Assembly: GCF_000204015.1 (NCBI RefSeq)
Contig: NZ_GL883079.1
Span: forward strand, 315,954-375,382
Source of the DNA: Asticcacaulis biprosthecium C19
GTDB lineage: Bacteria; Pseudomonadota; Alphaproteobacteria; Caulobacterales; Caulobacteraceae
Direction: 5' to 3'
DNA: 59,429 nucleotides
The position numbers and the translations under genes are program-made. A model generated the notes under the pieces. That model did not search any database and was not told the origin of the DNA. It was given only the letters and a program-made list of their open reading frames with translations. Positions 8,247 through 16,276 of the stretch are shown piece after piece (the first letter of the stretch is position 1; each line of letters starts with the position of its first letter).

Positions 8247-8776
8247 TGTCCGTCGAACAATATGCCCTCCTGAACGAAGAACGACTGCCAAAAGCATCTG
8301 AAGTTTCGAATCGCGCACAGGAACTTGGCTACGATTTCCAAATCACCGAGCCTGTCGATCTTTGCATCCATAAGGGTTATTTGCCGGTCAAGCTGGACGG
8401 CGCAGATTCTGGCTTTGAAGCCTATTTTGTTCAGACAAGCGGAGTCGAGGGTTTGCCTTCAGAGGCATCCGGAACTTGGCCCTTTGCTGCCGTCACGATT
8501 ACGGGTGGAAATTCGCTCGAAGGCATGGCGGCTACTATCTACTTGCGAGCCTTGGTTGACATCTTCGGTGCGGCCTATTGGTATCCTGATGACGGCGTTC
8601 AACAACCAGGCAAAGCGTCAGCCTACCTAACTGACGCAATATCCTCGCTTAAGGTACTAGTCGAAAGAGATGCCGCCCGCGCTTCTCGACGACAGCCGCC
8701 GCCACCCAATCCCGAACCGCCGAGGCCGCAACCTCCCAAAGGTGGATTCTTCTCCCGACTTATAGGCCGCAAGTGA
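8246..8776 (+). CDS. Unknown protein inserted between sufB and sufC
   Basis: 176 residues, not a known SUF component. ATG overlaps the sufB stop by one base (TAATG), and its stop overlaps the sufC GTG start by three (GTGA), so it is translated within the operon. An alpha/beta-looking domain covers about residues 1-135, with the stretch GYLPVKLDGADSGFEAYF in the middle and SLEGMAATIYLRAL after it. It then becomes a basic, proline-rich tail (about 140-165: RRQPPPPNPEPPRPQPPKGG) and ends GFFSRLIGRK. The domain reminds me of a family of small uncharacterised bacterial proteins with a G-F/Y-LP...SGFE core, but I cannot name it. Base composition is visibly less GC-rich than sufB and sufC, suggesting recent arrival. 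No transmembrane segment or signal peptide seen. Confidence 0.8.
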   Translation: MSVEQYALLNEERLPKASEVSNRAQELGYDFQITEPVDLCIHKGYLPVKLDGADSGFEAYFVQTSGVEGLPSEASGTWPFAAVTITGGNSLEGMAATIYLRALVDIFGAAYWYPDDGVQQPGKASAYLTDAISSLKVLVERDAARASRRQPPPPNPEPPRPQPPKGGFFSRLIGRK

Positions 8777-9528
8777 CCGCACTATCGATTTCCAACCTCA
8801 CCGTCTCCGTAGACACCAAGACCATCCTGAAGGGCTTGAGCCTGACCGTGCCCAACGGCGAGGTCCATGCCATCATGGGGCCGAACGGTGCCGGCAAGTC
8901 GACCCTGGGCTATGCCCTGGCCGGACGGCCCAACTATGCCGTGACCGGCGGTACGGCCACCTTCAACGGTGAGGACCTGCTCGACAAGGATGTCCATGAG
9001 CGTGCCGCGGCGGGCCTCTATCTGTCGTTCCAATATCCGCTCGAAATTCCCGGCGTTCCAGCTTTAACTTTCCTTCGCACCGCTCTGAATGCACAAAAGA
9101 AACTCCGTGGCGAGGACGAAGTCTCTGCGCCGGATTTCCTGCGTCGCGTCCGTGAGGTTGCCAAGTCGCTGAAAATCGACATGGATATGTTGAAGCGGCC
9201 GCTCAATGTCGGCTTTTCCGGCGGCGAGAAGAAGCGCATGGAAGTGCTGCAGATGGCCATGCTGGAGCCGAAATTCCTGATTCTGGATGAAACCGATTCC
9301 GGCCTCGATATCGATGCGCTGAAGGTTGTTTCCGACGGCGTCAATGCCCTTCGGTCGCCCGAGCGCGGCATGTTGGTCATCACCCATTATCAGCGCCTGC
9401 TGGATCATATCAAGCCAGACCAGGTCCACGTCCTGGTCGCCGGCCGCATCGTTAAGTCGGGCGGTCCGGAACTGGCGTTGGAACTGGAAGCGCGCGGATA
9501 TGACGAATATCTGGGAGTTGCTGCGTGA
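8773..9528 (+). CDS. sufC: Fe-S assembly ATPase SufC
   Basis: 251 residues, typical for SufC, the ABC-type ATPase that drives conformational change in SufBD. Walker A GPNGAGKST, Q-loop in YLSFQYPLEIPG, signature FSGGEKKRME, Walker B LILDETDSGLD and the H-loop VITHYQRLL are all intact. GTG start overlaps the upstream unknown gene by four bases, and the stop overlaps the sufD GTG by four. Confidence 0.96.
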   Translation: MTALSISNLTVSVDTKTILKGLSLTVPNGEVHAIMGPNGAGKSTLGYALAGRPNYAVTGGTATFNGEDLLDKDVHERAAAGLYLSFQYPLEIPGVPALTFLRTALNAQKKLRGEDEVSAPDFLRRVREVAKSLKIDMDMLKRPLNVGFSGGEKKRMEVLQMAMLEPKFLILDETDSGLDIDALKVVSDGVNALRSPERGMLVITHYQRLLDHIKPDQVHVLVAGRIVKSGGPELALELEARGYDEYLGVAA

Positions 9529-10571
9529 CGCAATTGATGCCGCTCGACCTGTTCGATGTTTCATCCTACCCGAACCGCCGGGTCGAGGAATGGAAGTATA
9601 GTGACCTGTCGCGGGCGCTGCGTGAAATTCCCCAGAAAGACAAAATCGTCAATGTTGATCCGGTATCACGCTTTGCGGTGCAGGATTTTGCCGTTTTTAC
9701 GGTGCGGAATGGCGATTATGACGGGCTGAACGAAGCGGTTGCGACGTCGAACGGCAAGTTGTGGATTCGCCATCTGGACGAAGGCGTCACCGGCCCGGTT
9801 GTTGGCCATCAGGGCCGCGCCGTTTTACATGTCGCTGACGATCAAAGCCTGACCGTGTTCGAGACTTACGAAGGGCAGGGCGCCTATGCCGCCCATACCG
9901 AGCTGGGGATAAGCCTGGGACAAAACAGTGGATTCATCAGAATTGTTGTTTTGGATGAACCGCTTACTGCCCTGTCGATACGTCGATCAACGATTGATAC
10001 AAGGCCGGGCGCCAAGGTGCATCAGGCGGTTTTTTCGGCGGGTGCACAATTTTCGCGCTTCGAGACGCATCTGAACCACGCCGGTCATGGCGCCGACGTC
10101 GTCCTGGATGGCGCCTACCTGCTGAAAGGCAAGGCGCATTTCGATCTGACCACGCGCGTTACCCATGGTGAGATCGACGGTGTGACCAGCCAGACCATCC
10201 GCGGTCTGGTCAAGGATCAGGCGACCGCGGTCTTTCAAGGCCGCATCCTGGTCGAGCGCGGCGCCGACGGAACGGACGCCCGTATGCGGCACCAGGCGCT
10301 GATCCTGAACGATGGCGCCCATATCCGCGCCAAGCCGGAACTGGAAATCTACGCCGACGACGTCCAATGCGCTCATGGCAACACCATCGGTGCGCTGGAC
10401 GAGGAGGCGATGTTCTTCTGCCAATCGCGCGGCATGGATGAAGCCACGGCGCGCGGCCTGCTAACCCACGCTTTTGTCATGCCGGTGGCCGATGCCATTC
10501 CGGATGAGGTGCTGAAATCGGTCGTGCTAGATTTCCTGGAACATGAAGCGGAGGACTATCATGCCGTTTGA
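9525..10571 (+). CDS. sufD: Fe-S assembly protein SufD
   Basis: 348 residues, short for SufD (often 400 or more) but normal for alphaproteobacteria. SufD is the SufB homologue in the SufBC2D scaffold. The N-terminus PNRRVEEWKYSDL is a family hallmark (RxEEWKYT/SDL). The C-terminal beta-helix core has HQALILNDGAHIRAKPELEIYADDVQCAHGNTIG, where the conserved C-A-H-G of SufD lies, then EAMFFCQSRGMDEATARGLL. GTG start overlaps sufC; the 3' end overlaps the first codons of sufS by 11 bases. Confidence 0.94.
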   Translation: MTQLMPLDLFDVSSYPNRRVEEWKYSDLSRALREIPQKDKIVNVDPVSRFAVQDFAVFTVRNGDYDGLNEAVATSNGKLWIRHLDEGVTGPVVGHQGRAVLHVADDQSLTVFETYEGQGAYAAHTELGISLGQNSGFIRIVVLDEPLTALSIRRSTIDTRPGAKVHQAVFSAGAQFSRFETHLNHAGHGADVVLDGAYLLKGKAHFDLTTRVTHGEIDGVTSQTIRGLVKDQATAVFQGRILVERGADGTDARMRHQALILNDGAHIRAKPELEIYADDVQCAHGNTIGALDEEAMFFCQSRGMDEATARGLLTHAFVMPVADAIPDEVLKSVVLDFLEHEAEDYHAV

Positions 10572-11775
10572 TGTCGAAAAGGCCCGGGCAGATTTCCCAA
10601 TCCTAAGCCGCGAGATCAACAACAAGCCGCTGGTCTATCTTGATAGCGGCGCCTCGGCCCAGAAGCCGGAAGCGGTCATCGAGGCCATGTCGCACGCCAT
10701 GCGCCATTCCTATGCCAATGTGCACCGCGGCCTGTACCGTATGGCCAATGAGGTCACCGACGCCTATGAGGCCGGCCGCGAGACCGTGGCGAGTTTCATC
10801 GGCGGGGAAACGAATGAGATCGTTTTTACCAAATCCGCGACCGAAGCCGTCAACCTGGTAGCCAATAGCTGGGGCGATCGGCTGCAGGCCGGCGACGAGA
10901 TCCTGACGACTGAGATGGAGCACCACGCCAACATCGTGCCCTGGTACATGTTGGCGAAGCGCCGTGGCGCTGTACTGCGCTATGTGCCGATGCTGGATGA
11001 CGGCAGTCTGGATATGGTCGCGTTTGATGCCATGTTGTCGCCCAAGGTCAAGATCGTTGCCGTCACCCACATGTCGAACGTGCTGGGGACCATCAATCCG
11101 GTCACCGAGATCGCCACCAAGGCCCATGCGGTCGGCGCGAAAGTGGTCATCGATGGCGCCCAGGGCGTTGTCCACCTCAAGGTCGACGTCAAGGCGATCG
11201 ATGCCGACTTCTATGTTTTCTCGGCGCACAAGCTGTACGGCCCCACCGGGCTGGGCGTGCTGTACGCCAAGTCCGAACTGCTGCATGACATGCCGCCATG
11301 GCAAGGCGGCGGCGAGATGATCGGCCGTGTTACAAAAGAAGAGATCACCTGGAACGAACCGCCGCACCGCTTCGAAGCCGGTACGCCCGCTATCCTGGAG
11401 GTCATCGGCCTGAAAGCCGCCATCGACTGGCTGAACCAGTTCGACCGCGCCGAGGTCGAGGCCCATGAACACGCCCTTTATCAGCGTGCCTATGATCGCC
11501 TGACCCAGATCAATAGTCTGCGCGTCCATGGCACGGCGCCGGGGAAGGGCTCGATCCTGACCTTTTCGCTGGGCCAGGCCCATGCCCACGACGTGGCGCA
11601 GATCCTGGACCGTTACAATGTCGCTGTGCGCGCCGGCACCCACTGCGCCGAGCCGTTGATGACCCGTTTGGGCGTGACCTCTACCGTTCGCGCCTCCATC
11701 GCCCTATATAATACCCAAGCCGAGATCGACACGCTGGCCGAAGCTGTCGAGAAGGCCCAATCCTTCTTCGCCTGA
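10561..11775 (+). CDS. sufS: Cysteine desulfurase SufS (group II)
   Basis: 404 residues, the usual SufS length. ATG at 10561 inside the sufD end, with GGAGG at about 10550-10554. Motifs: DFPILSREINNKPLVYLDSG, PLP lysine Lys224 in VFSAHKLYGPTGLGVLY, and catalytic Cys362 in VRAGTHCAEPLM, the single-residue loop style (RxGxHCAxP) that separates SufS from IscS-type enzymes. No SufE or SufU partner is encoded in the window; one may lie elsewhere or the upstream desulfurase may contribute. Confidence 0.95.
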   Translation: MPFDVEKARADFPILSREINNKPLVYLDSGASAQKPEAVIEAMSHAMRHSYANVHRGLYRMANEVTDAYEAGRETVASFIGGETNEIVFTKSATEAVNLVANSWGDRLQAGDEILTTEMEHHANIVPWYMLAKRRGAVLRYVPMLDDGSLDMVAFDAMLSPKVKIVAVTHMSNVLGTINPVTEIATKAHAVGAKVVIDGAQGVVHLKVDVKAIDADFYVFSAHKLYGPTGLGVLYAKSELLHDMPPWQGGGEMIGRVTKEEITWNEPPHRFEAGTPAILEVIGLKAAIDWLNQFDRAEVEAHEHALYQRAYDRLTQINSLRVHGTAPGKGSILTFSLGQAHAHDVAQILDRYNVAVRAGTHCAEPLMTRLGVTSTVRASIALYNTQAEIDTLAEAVEKAQSFFA

Positions 11776-11788
11776 AAGCGATTTTCGT

Positions 11789-12181
11789 ATGAGTGACGAC
11801 GCAACCCCGACCCAGGACCTGTTTAGCCTCTTCGATATGGGGGCCAATCAACCGCAGGCTCTGGAACAGGCCGAGCTGGAACGGCTGACCGATGAGCTGA
11901 TCACCGCCTTCAAATCGGTGTTCGATCCGGAAATTCCGGTCGACATCTACGAACTGGGGCTGATCTACCGCGTCGATGTTTCCGACGATCGCCATGTCGT
12001 GGTCGACATGACCTTGACGGCGCCGGGCTGCCCGGTGGCAGGCGAAATGCCAGGCTGGGTCGAGCAGGCGATCACCGGCGTCAAGGGTGTTGCCTCGGCC
12101 GAGGTCAATCTGGTCTTCGAACCGCCTTGGGACTCGTCGCGCATGAGCGATGAAGCCAAGCTGCAACTGAACATGTTTTGA
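11789..12181 (+). CDS. sufT: SufT / MIP18-family (DUF59) Fe-S maturation factor
   Basis: 130 residues: a variable N-terminus of about 30 residues, then the MIP18/DUF59 domain (SVFDPEIPVDIYELGLIYRVDV, LTAPGCPVAGEMP with the conserved Cys, FEPPWDSSRMSDEAKLQL). The family acts in cluster maturation or transfer, with SufT members found in suf operons as here. It begins 13 bases after sufS, and its TGA is immediately followed by sufA. Confidence 0.92.
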   Translation: MSDDATPTQDLFSLFDMGANQPQALEQAELERLTDELITAFKSVFDPEIPVDIYELGLIYRVDVSDDRHVVVDMTLTAPGCPVAGEMPGWVEQAITGVKGVASAEVNLVFEPPWDSSRMSDEAKLQLNMF

Positions 12182-12183
12182 TC

Positions 12184-12576
12184 ATGGACATCATCCCCAA
12201 CATTGCGCCGCGTCCCCGCCGTCCGCGCCCGGCCGTTGTCACCTTAACCGATGCCGCGGCTGATCAGGTTAAGGCGATCATGGCGCGTGCCGACAATAGC
12301 TATGCCGGCCTGCGGGTTGGCGTGAAGCAGGGCGGTTGCGCCGGGCAGGAATATGTCCTGTCCTATGCCGACGCCATCGGACCGTTGGACGAGGTGGTGA
12401 GCGACAAGGGTGTCACCGTGCTGATCGATCCAAAGGCGGTGCTGTATCTGGTCGGCACGGTCATCGATTACGAGACAACTAAACTGGCGTCGAAGTTCGT
12501 GTTCAGGAATCCGAACGAAACCGACGCCTGTGGCTGCGGCGAAAGTGTTACCATCAAGCCGGCAGCGGCGGAGTAA
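12184..12576 (+). CDS. sufA: A-type Fe-S carrier protein, SufA/IscA-like
   Basis: 130 residues from ATG 12184; a TTG at 12178 overlapping the sufT stop is an alternative, and neither has an obvious ribosome binding site, so coupling to sufT is likely. A-type carriers receive clusters from the scaffold and pass them to apoproteins. The three conserved cysteines are present: one in GVKQGGCAGQEY and two in DACGCGESV near the end. The N-terminal 20 residues are Arg/Pro-rich (APRPRRPRPAV) and precede the conserved VTLTDAAADQVK. Last gene of the operon; the next gene begins 139 bases later. Confidence 0.93.
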   Translation: MDIIPNIAPRPRRPRPAVVTLTDAAADQVKAIMARADNSYAGLRVGVKQGGCAGQEYVLSYADAIGPLDEVVSDKGVTVLIDPKAVLYLVGTVIDYETTKLASKFVFRNPNETDACGCGESVTIKPAAAE

Positions 12577-12674
12577 CCCGCGAGACACAGCCGGCCGCCA
12601 TATGCCGGTTGACACCGAGGCTTCACATCTCTGCAATCAAGCTGTCATGAGGCAAGCCTAGCCCTGATCGGGAT

Positions 12675-12695
12675 GACGTGCGCGTAAGGCACGTC
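12675..12695. other. Hairpin between the suf operon and the TonB receptor
   Basis: Perfect 7-base inverted repeat GACGTGC (12675-12681) and GCACGTC (12689-12695), loop GCGTAAG. No T-run follows, so it is not a classic terminator. It lies 20 bases before the TonB receptor start and may be an mRNA leader structure or an operator. Confidence 0.45.
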
Positions 12696-12715
12696 CTGTT
12701 CCATGGGGTAAGATC

Positions 12716-15169
12716 ATGCATGTTTCCGCCTTCCGTCCGTGGCTGATGGCCGCCGCCAGCCTGGTCGCCGTCGCTGCCGCCACTTCCGTCCAGGCTCAGG
12801 ACGCCGCCCAAGTTTCGGTGGCCGAAGAGCAACCGATCGAAGTGATCATCACCACCCAGAAGCGCAGTCAGGCGCAGTTCAAGGTGCCGGTAGCGGTGAC
12901 CGCCCTATCGCAAAGCTTCATGGATGAGGTTGGCATCAACGACTTCGCCCAGCTGTCGCGCTTCGTGCCGGGCTTCGAGGTTCAGGACCAGTCGCCGAAC
13001 AATCCCGGCTTCGTCATCCGTGGTATCACGTCGGACTCGGGTGACTCCGTTGGCGAAACCCGCGTCTCAGTCTTCCAGGATGGCGTGTCGATCTCGCGGT
13101 CGCGAGGCTCCTATGTCGAGCTGTTCGACCTGAACCGGGTTGAAGTCGCCAAGGGACCGCAATCGACGTTGTTTGGCCGCGGCGCCTTGATTGGGGCGGT
13201 CAATGTCATCCAGGCCAAGGCGAATCCGGTGGCCTTCGACGCCAGCGCAGCACTCAGCCTGGGCAGCCTTGACTACCGTCAACTCGACGCCATGATCAAC
13301 GTGCCGCTCGGCGATACCGCAGCCGTGCGGGTCGCTGGCCGCAGCAAGTCCCGCGACGGCTATACCGAGAACCTGCTGGACGGCGAAGATTTCAACAGCC
13401 TGGACACCGATGCCGCGCGTATCTCGTTCAATTGGCAGCCGACCGAGGCGTTCAACCTCGATCTGATCTACAATTTCCAGCAGGACGGCAACAGCGGCAC
13501 CGGCTTCAAGTCGGGCACCTTTGTTCCAACCGACCCGACGACCGGCCAGGTCCTGGGCGATACCAGCCCCTTCACAGGCGCGGCCCTGGTCGCTACCGAC
13601 GGCTTCAAGGGCGGCCGCGAGTTGGGTCTGGACCGCACGGTCGAGGGCACGACCCTGCTGATGAGCTATCAGTTGTCGCCGGCCTACAGCCTGACCTCTA
13701 CCACGGCGGTGCGCCGATTCAATTCGAGCGAAGTCTTCGACGCCGATGGCTTCTCCCTGGGCCTTCTGACCGCGGCTGAGGACGCCAAGGCGAGTCAGGC
13801 GTCGCAGGAGATCCGCCTGAACTATGACGGTGATCGCCTGTCGTGGTTTGCCGGTGCCAGCTATTTCGACGAGCACGGCTCGCAGCACGTTCCGCTTCAG
13901 ATCGACGAACTGGGTTACCTTGCCCTGCTCAACAACCTTCTCAATCCGGCGCACCCGGCGACCAGCGCACAGATCCGCGCCGGGCTTGGCGCGACATCCT
14001 ACGCCCCCTTCGTCAGCTTCTTGAAGTCCAATCACCGCGAGGCCTATACCAACTTTGGCGACACAAGCTCGGCCGATGTCTATGCCGACCTGACCTACCG
14101 TTTCACGCCGAAATTCGAATTGAGCGCCGGGGTTCGTTATACCCAGGACGACAAGACCAGCGGTTACAGCTCTGAAGTCTCCGACCACTCTGGTCTGGCT
14201 GCCCTTCAGGCCGCCAATGCCGCCACGACCGCCTGGGCGACGCAGTTCTATCAAACGAACGGCGTCCCGCCGACCGCATTGCAACAGCAGGCTTATTTCC
14301 AGGCCCAGTTCGGCGGCGCCCTGGCCCTGCCGCTAGGTCTGACGGTTCAGCCGACCGCAGGACGCATCGACAAGACGTTCGAGGATGACGGTGTCACCTG
14401 GCGCCTGGTCGGTCGCTATGAATTCAACTCCAACGTCTCGACCTACCTGTCATTCGCCACCGGTCGCCAACCCAAGACCTTCTCCGGCAGCGCTCCATCC
14501 TTGCCCGGCGGTACACCGAAGTTCACCGAAGCCGCGGCGGAAACCGTCGACAGCGTCGAGTTCGGGGTCAAGTCGCGGCTGATGGACGGCCGCCTCATCT
14601 GGGACAGCGCCATCTACAATTACGACTACCAGAACTTCCGCACCACCGTGCAGACCGGACCTACGACGTTCGAGGAACGAAGCGCTGGTGAGGCCAATGC
14701 CTATGGCCTGGAAACCCAGACCCGCTTCAGGGCGCGTCCGGGCTTCGACCTGTTCGCCACCTACGCCTACAGCCAGGCCCGCTTCGGCAATGGGTTGTAC
14801 GAAGACAACAGCTTCCGCCTCAATCCGGACCACAAGGTTTCGCTGGGCGCGCACTTCGTTCGTAACGCCCATGGCGCCGTCTGGACGGTCACCCCAACCT
14901 ACAGCTGGCAGTCGGAAATATTTTTCGATGACGACAACGATCTGAACGACGCGAAGCAGGACGAGGTCCAGGAGGCCTATGGCCTGCTGAATCTGCGTGT
15001 CGGCTATGCGCCGGACAACGCGCGTTGGAAGCTGGAGTTGTTCATCGACAACGCCACCGACAAAAACTACCTGAAGGACGCCGGCAATACGGGCGATGGG
15101 GTCGGCATCCCGACCTTCATCGAGGGGGCACCGCGGACCTATGGCCTGACCTTCCGCATTCGCAACTGA
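12716..15169 (+). CDS. TonB-dependent outer-membrane receptor
   Basis: 817 residues. Signal peptide 1-28 (LMAAASLVAVAAATSVQAQ). A TonB-box-like stretch (IEVIITTQKR) starts near residue 41, followed by the plug domain (VPVAVTALSQSFMDEVGI, then GFVIRGITSD, RVSVFQDGVSISRSRGSYVELFDL, RVEVAKGPQSTLFGRGALIGAVNVI). The rest is a beta-barrel ending YGLTFRIRN with the terminal aromatic-rich strand expected for BAM insertion. These receptors import large or scarce ligands using TonB energy. The plug resembles the broad Caulobacter/sphingomonad class whose substrates range from siderophores to plant oligosaccharides, so none is assigned. No TonB-ExbBD or catabolic genes are nearby. Position behind the Fe-S operon hints at iron but is weak evidence. 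Confidence 0.9.
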   Translation: MHVSAFRPWLMAAASLVAVAAATSVQAQDAAQVSVAEEQPIEVIITTQKRSQAQFKVPVAVTALSQSFMDEVGINDFAQLSRFVPGFEVQDQSPNNPGFVIRGITSDSGDSVGETRVSVFQDGVSISRSRGSYVELFDLNRVEVAKGPQSTLFGRGALIGAVNVIQAKANPVAFDASAALSLGSLDYRQLDAMINVPLGDTAAVRVAGRSKSRDGYTENLLDGEDFNSLDTDAARISFNWQPTEAFNLDLIYNFQQDGNSGTGFKSGTFVPTDPTTGQVLGDTSPFTGAALVATDGFKGGRELGLDRTVEGTTLLMSYQLSPAYSLTSTTAVRRFNSSEVFDADGFSLGLLTAAEDAKASQASQEIRLNYDGDRLSWFAGASYFDEHGSQHVPLQIDELGYLALLNNLLNPAHPATSAQIRAGLGATSYAPFVSFLKSNHREAYTNFGDTSSADVYADLTYRFTPKFELSAGVRYTQDDKTSGYSSEVSDHSGLAALQAANAATTAWATQFYQTNGVPPTALQQQAYFQAQFGGALALPLGLTVQPTAGRIDKTFEDDGVTWRLVGRYEFNSNVSTYLSFATGRQPKTFSGSAPSLPGGTPKFTEAAAETVDSVEFGVKSRLMDGRLIWDSAIYNYDYQNFRTTVQTGPTTFEERSAGEANAYGLETQTRFRARPGFDLFATYAYSQARFGNGLYEDNSFRLNPDHKVSLGAHFVRNAHGAVWTVTPTYSWQSEIFFDDDNDLNDAKQDEVQEAYGLLNLRVGYAPDNARWKLELFIDNATDKNYLKDAGNTGDGVGIPTFIEGAPRTYGLTFRIRN

Positions 15170-15178
15170 CCTTGGCAG

Positions 15179-15209
15179 GTCGCGGCCGGTGTTGCGCGCC
15201 GGCCGCGAC
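15179..15209. terminator. Strong hairpin after the TonB receptor gene
   Basis: GTCGCGGCCGG (15179-15189) pairs perfectly with CCGGCCGCGAC (15199-15209), loop of 9. It begins 9 bases after the stop codon. No T-run follows, so termination would need Rho or be incomplete; it may also protect the mRNA 3' end. Confidence 0.5.
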
Positions 15210-15248
15210 TATGCCATGTCGACATCCAGACATGCACAGGAGGCGGGT

Positions 15249-15662
15249 ATGCGTTGGGGTACGATAATTTTGGCGGCCTGCCTTGTTGCGGCGCCGGCCT
15301 ATGCCGAGGTGAAGCGTGACGACTATCGGCCATGGGAAAAAGACATCGGCTACGCGCGCGCGGTCCGTCATGGCGACACGCTTTATATTTCCGGCGTCAC
15401 GGCCCAGGGCGCCACTGTGGCCGAACAGATGTCCAACATCTATGCAGAGATTGGTGATATACTGAAAGCCCATGGCCTGGACAGCAAGGCTGTGGTCATC
15501 GAAACCATCTACACTCGCGACATAGAGGCGGTGAAGGCCGCGATCGCTATCCGCAAACAGTTCTACGTCGATGACGTCTACCCCGCGGCCACCTGGGTGC
15601 AGATCGAGCGCCTGTTCGATGAAAAACAGCTCATCGAGATCGAAATCGAGGCTGCGCTTTAG
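15249..15662 (+). CDS. RidA/YjgF-family protein with signal peptide
   Basis: 137 residues from ATG 15249, chosen because AGGAGG lies about 7 bases upstream and the residues then form a signal peptide (WGTIILAACLVAAPAYA). The mature part is a RidA-fold domain: ARAVRHGDTLYISGVTAQG, EQMSNIYAEIGDILKAHG, and a C-terminal PAATWVQIERL where RidA enzymes have the substrate-binding Arg of PARxxVxV. Here that Arg is replaced (PAATWVQ), so imine deaminase activity is doubtful. Export to the periplasm is unusual for the family. The stop codon overlaps the end of a possible gene remnant on the other strand. Confidence 0.82.
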   Translation: MRWGTIILAACLVAAPAYAEVKRDDYRPWEKDIGYARAVRHGDTLYISGVTAQGATVAEQMSNIYAEIGDILKAHGLDSKAVVIETIYTRDIEAVKAAIAIRKQFYVDDVYPAATWVQIERLFDEKQLIEIEIEAAL

Positions 15663-15784
15663 ACCTCTGCTTCCATGTGTGCCAGCCATTCCAGCGCATC
15701 CGTGCGGCTGGAGAGGCGCCAACATTGGCGGCGGAATTGTGCGATCCTCGGTGTTTCTTTGAGAGATAGCGGTCTCTTACGATG
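15659..15784 (-). pseudogene. Possible remnant of a STAS-like gene (C-terminal 41 codons)
   Basis: On the minus strand a stretch without start codon or ribosome binding site reads PLSLKETPRIAQFRRQ, then CWRLSSRTDALEWLAHMEAE and a stop. The TDALEWLAHMEAE end resembles the VDEALEWLDGTAA end of the neighbouring protein (15795-16196). An in-frame stop lies just upstream. I read it as a decayed tandem copy; coincidence is possible because the stretch is short. Confidence 0.3.
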
Positions 15785-15794
15785 TCAAGGCGTT

Positions 15795-16196
15795 TTACGC
15801 CCGGCGGCGGGCAGCGGTGCCGTCAAGCCATTCGAGGGCTTCATCTACCGTCGTGAAGGCTTTGCGGATTTCGCGCGGGAACAAGCGGCTGACGACGTGA
15901 ATGCGTGCCTGGTCAAGCGGATTATTGACGACCACGGCAACACGGGAACTGTAGTCGCGACAGCCGACCCGGTCGTGCCACCATGCGGCCAGGCGGGTAA
16001 TCTCGTCGAAATCGACAAGCCCCTCTGCGCGGCGATAGTCGAACAGCCGGTCATAGGTCCAGGGTTCGGCGATTTCGGAATAGACTTCGATCCAGTGGTC
16101 GATGAGTGCGCGGCTTTCGATGTCACCGGATATGACGAAGAGGATACGGTGACGGTCTTCGTCGATCTGGGCTCTGACATGAAATCGCCGTGCCAT
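15795..16196 (-). CDS. STAS-like / SpoIIAA-like domain protein
   Basis: 133 residues from the ATG at 16196 (MARRFHVRAQ), with GGAG about 8 bases upstream; an upstream in-frame start would add 10 residues. The pattern of a first beta strand (RILFVISGDIES), a helix, YDRLFDYRRAEGLVDFDEITRLA, a strand RVAVVVNN and a final TVDEALEWLDG helix matches the STAS/SpoIIAA-like fold seen in many small alphaproteobacterial proteins. No phosphorylatable serine in the anti-sigma antagonist position can be assigned. The acyltransferase gene lies behind it. Role unknown. Confidence 0.65.
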   Translation of the reverse strand: MARRFHVRAQIDEDRHRILFVISGDIESRALIDHWIEVYSEIAEPWTYDRLFDYRRAEGLVDFDEITRLAAWWHDRVGCRDYSSRVAVVVNNPLDQARIHVVSRLFPREIRKAFTTVDEALEWLDGTAARRRA

Positions 16197-16244
16197 GGGG
16201 TGTCTCCGGTGAAGGAATTGTCCCAATAATCATACAAGCCCGTT

Positions 16245-16276
16245 AACTTAGGCTTACCCTAACTTAGGCTTACCCT
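16245..16276. repeat. Perfect 16-bp tandem repeat at the 3' end of the acyltransferase gene
   Basis: AACTTAGGCTTACCCT occurs twice head to tail (16245-16260, 16261-16276). The second copy contains the acyltransferase stop codon, so the duplication added a copy just past the gene end without changing the protein. Confidence 0.9.

Noticed and set aside
13067-14284. 405-codon open frame on the minus strand inside the TonB receptor gene
   Set aside because: A GC-rich antisense shadow; composition is Arg/Gly/Val-rich with no recognisable domain, and the plus strand encodes a complete receptor.
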